Notes under the pieces: model-generated
What the model was told of the DNA's origin: nothing
Database searches by the model: none
Seen by the model: the letters and a program-made list of their open reading frames with translations, nothing else
Assembly (NCBI RefSeq): GCF_030490285.1
Contig: NZ_CP129884.1
Span: 868,001-932,000, forward strand
Source: Methylomonas montana
Lineage (GTDB): Bacteria; Pseudomonadota; Gammaproteobacteria; Methylococcales; Methylomonadaceae
DNA length: 64,000 bases
Direction: 5' to 3'
Made by a program: the position numbers and the translations under genes
Shown: positions 1 through 8,458 of the stretch, one piece after another
Position numbering within the stretch: position 1 is the stretch's first letter
How the letters are laid out: each line of letters starts with the position of its first letter

Positions 1-5
1 TCTCG

Positions 6-350
6 ATGGATTACCTTTTCGGTCTGTCGGACTTTTGGGACCGAAATCCGGTCACCGCCCAAGAGCAGCAGATTAAACGGGCGCTTGAAGAGGTCACTGC
101 CGAAGAGAACAACGCTATTCGGAATCTGTTTGATCAACTGTCGGTGGTCGAACAGGCGGCAGAGGTCGCCTTCAACCGATTCGGGGAAATCAAGAAGATC
201 GTCAACCGGTTCAGAGAGCTAAATCCGGAATTCGATGAGCTGAAACTGGGTGCCAAATTGCTCAGAGTGGTCGATGAAGCGAGTTCGGAAGTCGCGGCAA
301 TTGGGCGAAAATTGGCGGGGTATCATTCATCAACCCAATACAAAACGTAG
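6..350 (+). CDS. Hypothetical coiled-coil-rich small protein
   Basis: The product is 114 aa, mostly charged and helical (long Glu/Lys/Ala stretches from about residue 18 to 100), with no signal peptide, membrane segment or motif I recognise. It ends 28 nt before the terminase small-subunit gene on the same strand, so it probably belongs to the same phage-type transcription unit. The first ATG lies 5 nt inside the window, so neither a ribosome-binding site nor an upstream extension can be judged. Confidence 0.55.
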   Translation: MDYLFGLSDFWDRNPVTAQEQQIKRALEEVTAEENNAIRNLFDQLSVVEQAAEVAFNRFGEIKKIVNRFRELNPEFDELKLGAKLLRVVDEASSEVAAIGRKLAGYHSSTQYKT

Positions 351-378
351 TTTCTTCAGTCCCTAAAGGGTAACCCCC

Positions 379-903
379 ATGCCAAATACCAAAAAACACG
401 CCGGTGGTCGGCCCACCGCGTTAAAACCGGAGTTCATTGACCAGGCTTACAACTATTGCCTGCTTGGCGCCACCGATGCGCAGCTGGCCGGATTTTTCGG
501 TGTGAGCGAGAAGACGATCAACACATGGAAAAAGCAGGCCCCGGAGTTTGCCGATTCCCTCAAGCGCGGCAAAATGCTTGCCGACGCTCAGGTTGCCAAT
601 TCATTGTTCCAGCGCGCGACCGGTTACAGCTGCCCTGAAACCAAAGTAAACATTGCAGATGGTCAGGTCATTTTGACCGATATAACGAAGCATCACCCGC
701 CAGATACAACAGCGGCGATATTCTGGCTGAAAAACCGTCAGCCCGATAAATGGCGCGATAAAGTCGAGGTCAATGGATCGTTGAAACTGGACAAAGAAAC
801 ACTGGATATGATCGAAACCCAGTTCGTCACCAAAATGGCAGCCGCACATGAACGCCAAAAAGCGGTGTTGGCTGAACGTGAGGCAAGGCCCGAAGCAGAG
901 TAA
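379..903 (+). CDS. Phage terminase small subunit-like protein
   Basis: At 174 aa this matches small terminase subunits, which bind the packaging site and hand DNA to the large subunit. Residues about 10-60 form a helix-turn-helix (GGRPTALKPEF..., then FFGVSEKTINTWKKQ), followed by the typical ATGYSCPETK region and the hallmark PPDTTAAIFWLKNRQPDKWRD near residues 115-135. The tail is charged and helical. The large-subunit gene starts 8 nt downstream, supporting a TerS/TerL pair. A good Shine-Dalgarno run (AAAGGG) precedes the ATG. Confidence 0.85.
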   Translation: MPNTKKHAGGRPTALKPEFIDQAYNYCLLGATDAQLAGFFGVSEKTINTWKKQAPEFADSLKRGKMLADAQVANSLFQRATGYSCPETKVNIADGQVILTDITKHHPPDTTAAIFWLKNRQPDKWRDKVEVNGSLKLDKETLDMIETQFVTKMAAAHERQKAVLAEREARPEAE

Positions 904-911
904 TCAGGCTT

Positions 912-2477
912 ATGGCGAAGGCTTCCATCTTCCAAGATCCCAGGTACCTCGAATTCGTTGAACGCTTCCACGCCGACCCGCTACGTTTTGCGGTCAGCGT
1001 CTGCGGGATGTCGCCATCCTTCGACCAGGAAGATCTGCTTTACGCTATTTCGCCGCCCAACGCCAAGGTGTCGGTGGTGTCCGGCACGTCAACCGGCAAG
1101 ACGGCGGCATTTGGACGGATAGCCTTATGGCATCTACTGTGCCACCCGGTCGCGGTGTATGAGGGAAAGGTCGAAATCGGCTCGAACACCTATATCGGTG
1201 CGCCAAGAATCAATCAGGTTGCCGACGGTGTTTGGAAAGAGATGAACGACGTTTATCTCGCCATCGCCAACGGGCCGTATGGCTGGATAAACGACTACTA
1301 CGAGATTACCAAAACCAGAGTTGCGGTCAAGGGCTTTGAAGACCAGTGGTTTATCACCCAAGTCGCCATGCAGCAAGGTCAAGCCATTGGCGTGGCCGGC
1401 AAGCACCGGTACTGGCAGCTGATCATCATCGACGAGGCGGCTGGCGTATCGGATGACCACTTCGACGTTATCGAGGGGACCCAAACCCAGGGCGGCAACC
1501 GTACCTTGATGGCATCCCAAGGGGTGCGCAACGCCGGCAGGTTTTACGAGTCTCACCACAACCTATCCCGCGTCAATGGCGGATCGTGGACATCGTTACG
1601 CTTCAGCTCCGAGCGATCCCCGTTTGTCACCATGCAGTGGCTCAAGGATCGTGACGACGAAACGGGCGGGCGCGAATCGATTGAGTACCGAATCAGGGTT
1701 CTCGGTCTGTTCGCCGAGGATTCCGGCAGCAACCTGCTTACCCGGGTCGAACTGGAAAGAGCGTTCGAGCGTGGGCAGATTATCCGCGACGATGAGCCTT
1801 ACGGCTTGCTGGTGCTGTCCGACGTTGGCTTAGGCGAGTACCGCGACGAATCGGTCGCCATTATTGCCAAGGTGATTGGCTACGGCGACTTCGGGCCGGA
1901 TGCCCGCCGCGTCGAATACATTGAAATCCCGTATTGCACCAACAGCAAAAACGAAATCATTTTCGCCGGGGATCTGGCTAATCTGGTCGGCAAGCTGTCA
2001 AACGCCACGCTGATGGTCGACAACGGCGGCGTGGGCGCGACGGTGAATAAGTTGATCGAGGGCATGGGTGTGCCGGTCGTCAAGGTGAACTGGGGTAAGC
2101 CTTGCTTCAAGAAAGAATACCAAGACCGATTCTACAACCAGCGGGCATGCGCCATGGTGCGGATGCGTGACGGAATAAAGTCGGGCCGGGTATCGTTCCG
2201 GATGAACATCGACCGCAAGATGAAAGAAAAAATACTGCTGCAGGGTGCTAGGTTGCCTTACCACTTCGCCGAGGCTGGTGGTCTGCGGTATGTGATGGAA
2301 AAGAAAGAAGTCATGCGTAAGAACGGCATCAAATCGCCCGACATATTCGATGCTAAGTCGTTCGCGTGGCTGGAGGATGCGGTTTACATGGTGTCGGATA
2401 ACGCCGGCAGTGGTGTTAATTCAGCGGTGGCTAAGGCGATAGCCGAGGCTGAGGATATGTTTGCGGACGTTGATTGA
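912..2477 (+). CDS. Phage terminase large subunit (packaging ATPase/nuclease)
   Basis: The product is 521 aa, the normal size for a large terminase. Walker A is SGTSTGKT (residues 57-64) and Walker B is LIIIDEAAG (about 170-178, Asp174/Glu175). The C-terminal half carries acidic patches expected of an RNase H-like nuclease (LSDVGLGE, LMVDNGGVG, DIFDAKSF). It would cut concatemeric DNA and drive it into a procapsid. No portal or capsid gene follows, so either those genes lie left of the window or the element borrows a helper's capsid. The reading frame is intact. Confidence 0.88.
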   Translation: MAKASIFQDPRYLEFVERFHADPLRFAVSVCGMSPSFDQEDLLYAISPPNAKVSVVSGTSTGKTAAFGRIALWHLLCHPVAVYEGKVEIGSNTYIGAPRINQVADGVWKEMNDVYLAIANGPYGWINDYYEITKTRVAVKGFEDQWFITQVAMQQGQAIGVAGKHRYWQLIIIDEAAGVSDDHFDVIEGTQTQGGNRTLMASQGVRNAGRFYESHHNLSRVNGGSWTSLRFSSERSPFVTMQWLKDRDDETGGRESIEYRIRVLGLFAEDSGSNLLTRVELERAFERGQIIRDDEPYGLLVLSDVGLGEYRDESVAIIAKVIGYGDFGPDARRVEYIEIPYCTNSKNEIIFAGDLANLVGKLSNATLMVDNGGVGATVNKLIEGMGVPVVKVNWGKPCFKKEYQDRFYNQRACAMVRMRDGIKSGRVSFRMNIDRKMKEKILLQGARLPYHFAEAGGLRYVMEKKEVMRKNGIKSPDIFDAKSFAWLEDAVYMVSDNAGSGVNSAVAKAIAEAEDMFADVD

Positions 2478-2568
2478 TCAAACGCTCTTTTCAAAAAAGA
2501 CAGAACAAACCCGGCATTTTTGCATAAGCGATAGCCACCCAACAATCTGACAATTCAGGACTTTACCA

Positions 2569-2886
2569 ATGACCAAAGCAATTACCTGGAACGCTACCAC
2601 CCATACACCGGTCGGCATGACCATCGCACAATGTTTGTACAAAATACAACACGCCGACGCCGCCGATAGACTGGTGCTGGATTCAGTGACCATGGCCGAC
2701 ATTTTGGCCGAAGCCGATGAAATCATGCTGACCGATGCCCTAGTATCAACCTACGCCAAGTTGCAACGCAAAATGGACATGTTGCAGGCGGTCATGAATC
2801 GCGCTGGTGGCGAGGTAAAACCGATAGCCATGCAATTGCGACCCCTTCAAAAAAAACGGCGTGGCGCAAGTGGCGGCGGTTTTTGA
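2569..2886 (+). CDS. Hypothetical phage-element protein
   Basis: A 105-aa soluble protein that I cannot place in a family. The first two thirds are mixed (ITWNATTHTPVGM..., LVLDSVTMADILAEADE), and the end is basic and Gly-rich. It overlaps the next gene by 26 nt in another frame, which suggests translational coupling. Its spacing and strand fit the terminase transcription unit. Confidence 0.6.
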   Translation: MTKAITWNATTHTPVGMTIAQCLYKIQHADAADRLVLDSVTMADILAEADEIMLTDALVSTYAKLQRKMDMLQAVMNRAGGEVKPIAMQLRPLQKKRRGASGGGF

Positions 2887-3805
2887 GCTGTCAGACGGTC
2901 AAACCGTATCGATATTTTTCCACAATCCCGATGTCACCCCCGGCAAGATTGCACCGACCGACGAAATGATCAGTTGGAAGTGGCTGTTGAACAAAAAAGA
3001 CCTGACTATCCTGGTGGCGCCCGAAAATGGCATGGACCTGAATATCAAGGAGGTTGCTACCCGTGTGATGAAATTGGCGGCGACAAACAGCGCGGCCTTC
3101 GGGCGGGCCAATACCAAACGGGCCGAGAATCTGGCTGCTATCGAAGCTTTGAAAGCCGAAATCCCGGTGCTCGAAAAAGAACTTAAGCGCGCACAAAATG
3201 AGTTGGAAGTCGCAAAAGTCGAGGAAGAACAGCGTGCCCAGCGCCGCGAGGCCATGGAAAACATCCCAGACATCGCAAACCCGGCAAAACGTTACGTGGC
3301 AGTGAAAAACGAGCTTATCCGGCTGGGTTGGGCCGTCGCCCACGATGGTATGACCCTTATCGATAGATCAGGCGCTGTGGCCGTTAAACAGGAGTTAGTG
3401 GGCAGCAATCACTACGCCAACATTGCGCGGGATTGGGCCGTCTACCAAAAATCAGGCGCCACCTGGAAGAAGGTCGATCAAATAGCGGACGGTTCAGCCA
3501 AAACCCTAAAGCCGGCCAGCGAAGTCGCCAAGCTGATCGATGTAGCGGCCAGTAAAATCAGCCCTCAAATCAAGGTCGTCAAGCCAAAAAGGCAAGATCC
3601 AATAAAAACCGCGTTTATCGCCGAACTTGAAGCGCTGAAGTCAGAAACCGACATATGGGCATTCGACCGCCGGCTTGATGAAATCGTCGGCAGAATTGAA
3701 CAGGCCGGATTGATGGCGGCGCTTGACCCTGAGTTGAATGCTACCGCAGATGTGTTGACTAGGTTGTTGGCGGCGGCTGAGAAAGGTAAAGCGTATGGCC
3801 AATAA
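2861..3805 (+). CDS. DarA-like (defence-against-restriction related) protein
   Basis: The 314-aa product starts at GTG inside the preceding gene. The N-terminal ~90 residues (FELSDGQTVSIFFHNPD, then ISWKWLLNKKDLTI and a helix ending in NSAAFGRAN) resemble the N-terminal domain of phage P1 DarA-related proteins of mobile elements. A coiled coil follows (about 90-135). The middle (about 145-205, ELIRLGWAVAHDGMTLIDRSG) looks like a compact alpha/beta domain, and the C-terminus is helical. In P1, Dar proteins travel in the capsid and protect injected DNA. Whether this one is packaged is inference. The family assignment is from memory of the motif. Confidence 0.55.
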   Translation: MAQVAAVFELSDGQTVSIFFHNPDVTPGKIAPTDEMISWKWLLNKKDLTILVAPENGMDLNIKEVATRVMKLAATNSAAFGRANTKRAENLAAIEALKAEIPVLEKELKRAQNELEVAKVEEEQRAQRREAMENIPDIANPAKRYVAVKNELIRLGWAVAHDGMTLIDRSGAVAVKQELVGSNHYANIARDWAVYQKSGATWKKVDQIADGSAKTLKPASEVAKLIDVAASKISPQIKVVKPKRQDPIKTAFIAELEALKSETDIWAFDRRLDEIVGRIEQAGLMAALDPELNATADVLTRLLAAAEKGKAYGQ

Positions 3806-3994
3806 ACGTAAAGCTGAAATCCGCAATCCCCCGAAGGCTCAGCCCACAAGGAATGTCACTGGATTGAAAGCTGGGAGGGTGACTATTCCGTTGATATGGC
3901 CTTCGACTACGTTGAATCCGGTCGCTTTGAGCGAGACGAGCCATTTGTCCTCAATTTATTCATCCAAGACCCTGTAACGGGCGAGTGGCTTTGA
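3795..3994 (+). pseudogene. Small frame-disrupted coding remnant
   Basis: An ATG at 3795 opens MANKRKAEIRNPPKAQP in one frame. From about 3840 the coding-like sequence is in a different frame (AHKECHWIESWEGDYSVDM, then a short acidic stretch ending GEWL) and stops at 3994. That second frame has no start of its own. Either a one-base-class frameshift broke a ~65-aa gene, or the sequence is chance. It overlaps the end of the DarA-like gene and lies directly before a terminator, as expected of a last gene in an operon. Confidence 0.35.
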
Positions 3995-4015
3995 GTCCTT
4001 GCTGGTGACATTTTG

Positions 4016-4041
4016 AAGGCCGCGCACCGTCGCGGCTTTTT
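4016..4041 (+). terminator. Rho-independent terminator after the terminase/DarA-like unit
   Basis: A perfect 6-bp GC stem (GCCGCG at 4019-4024, CGCGGC at 4031-4036) with a 6-nt loop is followed by five T residues. Confidence 0.85.
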
Positions 4042-4256
4042 GCTGTCTGCTCTTCCCGTCGCTTGCAAAGATTCTGAATCGTTACAGCCGGGTTTCTGGC
4101 TACCGGCCAAAAGCCAACCATAAAGATTTTTTAGTTTCATAGTAGCCGTTCAACGTCAGGGTTCAACGGTGTTGATTGGCAAGCGACGCGCCGCTTGCCG
4201 GCTACGCTACAGCCCGAAGTTAAGTCTGAGCCCACGACGGTGTCCAGCCGCATTAC

Positions 4257-5072
4257 TCAGAATGTGACCCGACGAAGCTGACTGTCCCAAGGTATAGCTA
4301 TTTCCGCCAGACCACGACTGGCTGCGTTAGCGAAGAATACGATCTCGGTAGATTTCGTTCCTGTCGCGGACGTCAAAGTAACATAGACAACATAACTGGG
4401 AAAACGGCGAACGGTGATTAGGCCATGCAGCAGATGTGTCGTTCCTCCGCCCAATGTGGCCGACACTCCCGAGCACGATGCTGAGTCATCGAAACCAAGC
4501 GGGGCATCAACCTTGTAAGTTTGCGTCGTCCAAAAGCCAAGACTCGATCCTGTGGAAAGTCGCAGAGTTAAATCCCATGCCAATGCCGGCGTCAAGATTG
4601 AACCCGCAGTCCCAACGGCTGCCCCCGCGACGTGCCGTCCAACGGCTGCGGGAATTGGGTCCTGAGCTTTGCCTTGCATTGTGACTTCATACCATCCGGA
4701 ACTAGCATCAAACAATGCAGTCGCGGCCGATCCAAGCACCGTTGCCGTCATGGTATGGCAAACACGACCCCCAGCTGCCCGCGCAGCTGTTAGCACTGTA
4801 GTAGTGCCAGGGATTACGCCTGTTGTACGCAAGCCTGAGACGGTCCCCCAAGGGCTGGCGTCAAATGTTACGTTTTGCCTGGCGCGAAAGGTATATGCGG
4901 CCGTGCCGATGAATGCAGCGGCAGTAGGCGGTGGCATTACAAAATTGTCGCCACCGAAGTGAGGTCCGCACGCACCGGGGCCCCATCGACTAGCCCCACC
5001 CGGCAGGAGGAAAATCGGATTTGGTACTTCGGGCATCGGGATCCAAGCGAATACGTCAATTTCAAATCTCAT
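4257..5072 (-). CDS. Hypothetical protein, DUF3238-like at best
   Basis: The 271-aa product starts at ATG 5072, chosen because AGGAGG sits 7 nt upstream; the longer frame to 5108 lacks such a site. It opens MRFEIDVFAWIPMPEVPNP and contains HFGGDNF near residue 40, a combination reminiscent of DUF3238-type proteins, but I hold this loosely. The rest is rich in Thr/Ala/Gly beta-type sequence with conserved Trp. There is no signal peptide or membrane span. It is transcribed against the surrounding phage genes, so it may be a separately expressed cargo gene. Confidence 0.65.
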   Translation of the reverse strand: MRFEIDVFAWIPMPEVPNPIFLLPGGASRWGPGACGPHFGGDNFVMPPPTAAAFIGTAAYTFRARQNVTFDASPWGTVSGLRTTGVIPGTTTVLTAARAAGGRVCHTMTATVLGSAATALFDASSGWYEVTMQGKAQDPIPAAVGRHVAGAAVGTAGSILTPALAWDLTLRLSTGSSLGFWTTQTYKVDAPLGFDDSASCSGVSATLGGGTTHLLHGLITVRRFPSYVVYVTLTSATGTKSTEIVFFANAASRGLAEIAIPWDSQLRRVTF

Positions 5073-5431
5073 TGTCACCCTCCTGAAAGATACACGACTC
5101 AGGAACATTCCTCATGCCGGTTGGGAGTTGCCTAGTTCAGCGCGGCTGGTCAAAAGCACTATACAAGAAGCCTCAATCCTAACAAGCAACTGTGTGGTTT
5201 CTGCATAACTTCCAGTATAGGCTAACATACGGTTTCTGTTTATCTAATGAACGTCTGTTGCTTGCACTGACAAGCTATAAAACATTTTCGGCCAAAGGCT
5301 GCTTAGCCTCGCTATGGATAGTGCCCAACTATTTATTTTGTCGAATTCAAATTCGGAAAACGCGGCAATTCGGCCCTAAATCATCCACCAACATATTGCC
5401 ATCATTCACTAGACCTATTTAGGAGGTCACG
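5073..5431. promoter_or_regulatory. Divergent intergenic region with cassette motif
   Basis: This 359-bp non-coding stretch lies between divergent genes. At 5346-5361 it carries TTCAAATTCGGAAAAC, found identically upstream of the second regulator cassette (11619-11634), both followed by a similar GC-rich GGC...GGCC tail. The 11-bp core also sits in an imperfect palindrome CGAATTcAAATTCG. A strong ribosome-binding site (AGGAGG) precedes the gene at 5432. A 76-aa open frame here shows no coding character. Confidence 0.5.
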
Positions 5432-5689
5432 ATGGCAAGCAAACCAAGTCAACACAGGCTGGAGGCAAAAGCACAAGGCTATTTGCGCGTCTGGCATATC
5501 ACAGGAGACGAAAAGCGCGGCATTGATCCCTTGCTGCCGATTGGTCGATCAACGTTCCTGGCCCGCGTAGCCTCGGGCGAATACCCACAGCCGGTCAAGC
5601 TTGGTAAGCGGACAACCGCCTGGCGAAAATCTGACATTCTGGCTCTGCTTGAAAGCTTCGACTTAGCTGTCGAGGTGGAGGCAGCATGA
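5432..5689 (+). CDS. AlpA-family DNA-binding regulator (excisionase-like)
   Basis: The 85-aa protein has the AlpA signature: LLPIGRSTFLARVASGEYPQ followed by PVKLGKRTTAWRKSDILAL (about residues 33-72), a MerR/excisionase-type winged helix. AlpA proteins in phage-like elements control excision or integrase expression. The stop overlaps the next start (ATGA), so it is translationally coupled to the Rha gene. The same arrangement, with a shared upstream motif, recurs at 11695-12608. Confidence 0.85.
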   Translation: MASKPSQHRLEAKAQGYLRVWHITGDEKRGIDPLLPIGRSTFLARVASGEYPQPVKLGKRTTAWRKSDILALLESFDLAVEVEAA

Positions 5690-6327
5690 GCACCAATGCA
5701 AAATTGAAGCTGGTCGAAGTTCACGGGCAGAAACTGACCACCACCAGTTTGGTGATAGCGGAACTGTTTGGACGACCGCATAAAAGCGTTCTGAGAAGCT
5801 TGGACAAGTTGAAAGATCGGCTCAAATTTGTGCCAATCTCTTATAACGACGCTTATGGTCGTGAGCAAAAAATGTATCAGCTCGACGAGCGCTCATTTTT
5901 GATTGCGATGCCATTTATCGGCGGCAAGAAATCAGTAGATGGCCAAGTTGCCCTTGTCGATGAATTCATCCGCCTGAAGACCATCATTAACGAACCAGGC
6001 CGAAAGTCTGAACTGACTGCAAAACGCAATACCGGATCAGAAATGACCGACATGCTGCAATTCGTTCGGGAATCGGCCGGTAAGGAAACCACCAAAGGGC
6101 ATTGCATCGGAGAGCACATGTTCTGTAACAGGGCCTTGACCGGCAAGTGGGCGGCAATCAGTGAAGCTGATCTGGATGTTTACGACACGCGGCTACTGGC
6201 GGCGATCCGGAAGCGCAACATGCTGTTAATGACGCGGCATCCAAAGCAGGCTGACCGGAAGAAGCTGATGGATGATTTCGTTTGTCAGTACCGGGCCAAC
6301 CACCCAAGGCTTGCACTGGTCGCTTGA
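5686..6327 (+). CDS. Rha-family phage regulatory protein
   Basis: In this 213-aa protein, residues about 15-95 match the Rha domain (TTSLVIAELFGRPHKSVLRSL, FVPISYNDAYGREQKMYQLDE, FLIAMPFIGGKKS...ALVDEF). The C-terminal part (GKWAAISEADLDVYD...ARYRANHP-like) is a separate domain I do not recognise. Rha proteins modulate phage growth or repressor activity in other systems, and the role here is inferred. It is coupled to the AlpA-like gene by a 4-nt overlap. Confidence 0.85.
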   Translation: MSTNAKLKLVEVHGQKLTTTSLVIAELFGRPHKSVLRSLDKLKDRLKFVPISYNDAYGREQKMYQLDERSFLIAMPFIGGKKSVDGQVALVDEFIRLKTIINEPGRKSELTAKRNTGSEMTDMLQFVRESAGKETTKGHCIGEHMFCNRALTGKWAAISEADLDVYDTRLLAAIRKRNMLLMTRHPKQADRKKLMDDFVCQYRANHPRLALVA

Positions 6328-6462
6328 TTCAATAAATTGGGGCTGTCATGTGGTAAACCTGAGCCGGCTTGGTAGCGGTTGGAATTTCCCCCTCTGGGGG
6401 ATATTCAGGAACTCGGCGGGCTACGGGCTTTACCTCTGTTTTGCGTCACTAAACGCTGAAAG

Positions 6463-6984
6463 CTAAATATCCGAGGTAGCATGGCGTTCGCGCGTCGACC
6501 TGTGATAGTAAGACTCCACCGTCATGCCCAAAAATGCTTGATAATGTTGATCGGCCAGCAAGATGTAGCGCGCTGCTGGCTCAAGCAGCTTTTTCCTTTT
6601 ACAAACCAAGCTCATTTTTTCGTAAATCTGGAAATAGTTGAGGTGCGCGAACTTTTGCCTGATAGCTGGTCTCTGGCGGGGAGCCTCATTCTTGACGCGC
6701 TCTTCAACTTCATCCAACAGCCGGTGAAATTCCTCGATTGCTTCGTCAAATAGCCCTGCTTTTTGAAGAACCACCGGTAAGCGAAGCCACCGGTCCAATG
6801 GATAATTACTGGGATGTTGCCGCATCAACTTAGCAGCCTCTTGTAGGCAGGTAACGGCCTCTGGCAATTTGGCGCCTTTGTATTTGCCTGCCTCGCGCTG
6901 GAGTGTCGCAACCCGCTGACCAATAGGCCCGCTTGCGGTTTCCACCGAATATTTAGACCCTGGCTGGCTATCGCTATGCATCAT
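6463..6984 (-). CDS. Helical repeat (TPR-like) hypothetical protein
   Basis: The 173-aa product starts at ATG 6984, overlapping the end of the DUF6794 gene by 11 nt, which argues for coupling and against the longer frame to 7098. Helix pairs such as LPEAVTCLQEAAKLMRQHP and LPVVLQKAGLFDEAIEEFHR (about 40-95) look like degenerate TPR units, and the second half continues helical (YFQIYEKMSLVCKRKKLLE). There is no secretion signal. The function is unknown; it probably acts with the DUF6794 protein. Confidence 0.65.
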   Translation of the reverse strand: MMHSDSQPGSKYSVETASGPIGQRVATLQREAGKYKGAKLPEAVTCLQEAAKLMRQHPSNYPLDRWLRLPVVLQKAGLFDEAIEEFHRLLDEVEERVKNEAPRQRPAIRQKFAHLNYFQIYEKMSLVCKRKKLLEPAARYILLADQHYQAFLGMTVESYYHRSTRERHATSDI

Positions 6985-7261
6985 CCTGCAGCCGTTCCCA
7001 AAGCGCCCGGATAATAACGCCACTTGCATCATCCGGATGAATGCCTGTGCCGCAAGCTGCCGCCAATTCACTGCCGGGGTTGTGCAGCCAAAACGCATTT
7101 CGGATAGCTACGCCAAGGCAAAAGTGGAACTCGACCAGTTCGTCCTCCTCCGCGCTGGTAACTGCCCGGCACTCGGTATCGTTCATGATGAGCAAAAGCC
7201 GGTCAACGACCTCGTCAACCGTACGCGGCGTTCGCAATATCTCGCTACTGAGTGCTGACAA
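6974..7261 (-). CDS. DUF6794-type hypothetical protein
   Basis: The 95-aa protein resembles DUF6794: RTVDEVVDRLLLIM, DELVEFHFCLGVAIRN, and near the end HPDDASGVIIRALWERL. The start is a TTG at 7261; the upstream in-frame stop leaves no ATG, so the start is uncertain. The IS630 element inserted 31 bp upstream of this start and has probably cut the gene from its original promoter. Confidence 0.7.
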   Translation of the reverse strand: MSALSSEILRTPRTVDEVVDRLLLIMNDTECRAVTSAEEDELVEFHFCLGVAIRNAFWLHNPGSELAAACGTGIHPDDASGVIIRALWERLQDDA

Positions 7262-7293
7262 AATTTCAGTTTGCCTGGCGGCTACTTAGGTTA

Positions 7294-8394
7294 CTGCTCT
7301 TAAAATAAGTTAAGCCATATTCATGAGATAATATTTCCATGAAATGTAAACGAGATTCAGACGGCCGGGAAATTGATCACCATACTCTGCAAGTGATGCG
7401 ACAGCAGGCGGTCAAAGCGGTGAAAAATGGGCAGACGGCGGCCAGTGTGGCGGCAGCGATGGGCGTCAACATTCGCACGGTGTTTCGGTGGTTGTCCGAC
7501 TTTGCAACCGGCGGTCAAAATGCCCTGCTGGCCAAGAAGATTACGGGCCGCCCACCGCTGGTGACGCCCGACGAAATGCGCTGGATCGCCGAGACCGTGC
7601 GGGACAAAACACCCTGGCAAATGAAATTGGAGTTTGGCTTGTGGACCTTGTCGCTCATCGGGGAAGTCATCTATCGCCAGTTTGGCAAACGCCTGACCGC
7701 GCCGAGTGTGGGACGGATCATGCGGTTGCTGGGTTTTACGCCGCAAAAGCCCTTGTATCGGGCTTGGCAGCAGGACCCGGTCTTGGTGGAAAAATGGCAG
7801 TCGGAGGAGTTTCCTGCCTTGAAAGCCGAAGCCAAACGCACGGGTGCAGTGATTTATTTTGCCGACGAAGCCGGCGTGCGCTCCGACTTTCATGCTGGCA
7901 CCACCTGGGCGCCAGTCGGTCGGACGCCGACCGTGAAGACAACCGGGCGACGATATGGTTTGAATCTGATCTCTGCGGTCAGTGCGCGGGGCGATTTTCG
8001 CTTCATGGTCCAGGAAGGCAACGTCACCGCCGACGTGTTTGTCGAATTCTTGAAACGCCTGCTGCGTGGCGCTGAACAGCCGATCATACTGGTCGTCGAT
8101 GGCCATCCGATTCACAAGGCTAAGATCGTTAAAACGTTTGTGGAGCAACAGCAAGGCCGGTTGCAGTTGGCCTTTCTGCCGCCATATGCGCCACAACTGA
8201 ATCCGGACGAACAAGTGTGGGGTTATATCAAACCACGCGTGGCCAAGCAGATGCCGGAAAATAAAATCGAATTAAAGAAACTCGTTCAATCTGCCATGCA
8301 TCACTTACAGAAACTCCCACATGTCGTGAAATCTTTTTTCAGACACCCAGAATGTCAATATGCAGGTTAGTGACAATACTTTCTTTAAGAGCAG
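7294..8394 (+). mobile_element. IS630-family insertion sequence, complete
   Basis: The element is 1101 bp and bounded by inverted repeats CTGCTCTTAAA (7294-7304 and the complement at 8384-8394). It is flanked by TA on both sides (7292-7293, 8395-8396), the IS630/Tc1 target duplication. It carries a single full-length transposase. The intact ends and gene suggest recent insertion. It landed between a zinc-ribbon gene and the DUF6794 gene, both minus strand. Confidence 0.9.
7339..8370 (+). CDS. IS630-family transposase
   Basis: The 343-aa product has an N-terminal helix-turn-helix (about 20-60, TAASVAAAMGVNIRTVFRWL), a winged helix-type linker domain (GRPPLVTPDEMRWIAE) and a DDE catalytic core. 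The catalytic residues are Asp176 (YFADEAG), Asp254 (LVVDGHPIH) and Glu291 (PQLNPDEQVWGYIK). The frame is uninterrupted, so it is probably active. Confidence 0.95.
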   Translation: MKCKRDSDGREIDHHTLQVMRQQAVKAVKNGQTAASVAAAMGVNIRTVFRWLSDFATGGQNALLAKKITGRPPLVTPDEMRWIAETVRDKTPWQMKLEFGLWTLSLIGEVIYRQFGKRLTAPSVGRIMRLLGFTPQKPLYRAWQQDPVLVEKWQSEEFPALKAEAKRTGAVIYFADEAGVRSDFHAGTTWAPVGRTPTVKTTGRRYGLNLISAVSARGDFRFMVQEGNVTADVFVEFLKRLLRGAEQPIILVVDGHPIHKAKIVKTFVEQQQGRLQLAFLPPYAPQLNPDEQVWGYIKPRVAKQMPENKIELKKLVQSAMHHLQKLPHVVKSFFRHPECQYAG

Positions 8395-8458
8395 TATGTT
8401 GTCACGGCTTTGTCACAGGGTTTCTTTTTGCTGGTACCTAAAGTACTAGTTTTGCTGA

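Noticed and set aside
5192..5422. 76-aa frame before the AlpA-like gene
   Set aside because: Composition not protein-like and it overlaps the regulatory motif; no ribosome-binding site.
7357..8214. 285-aa frame antisense to the transposase
   Set aside because: Shadow of the IS630 transposase; no start signal or protein-like composition.
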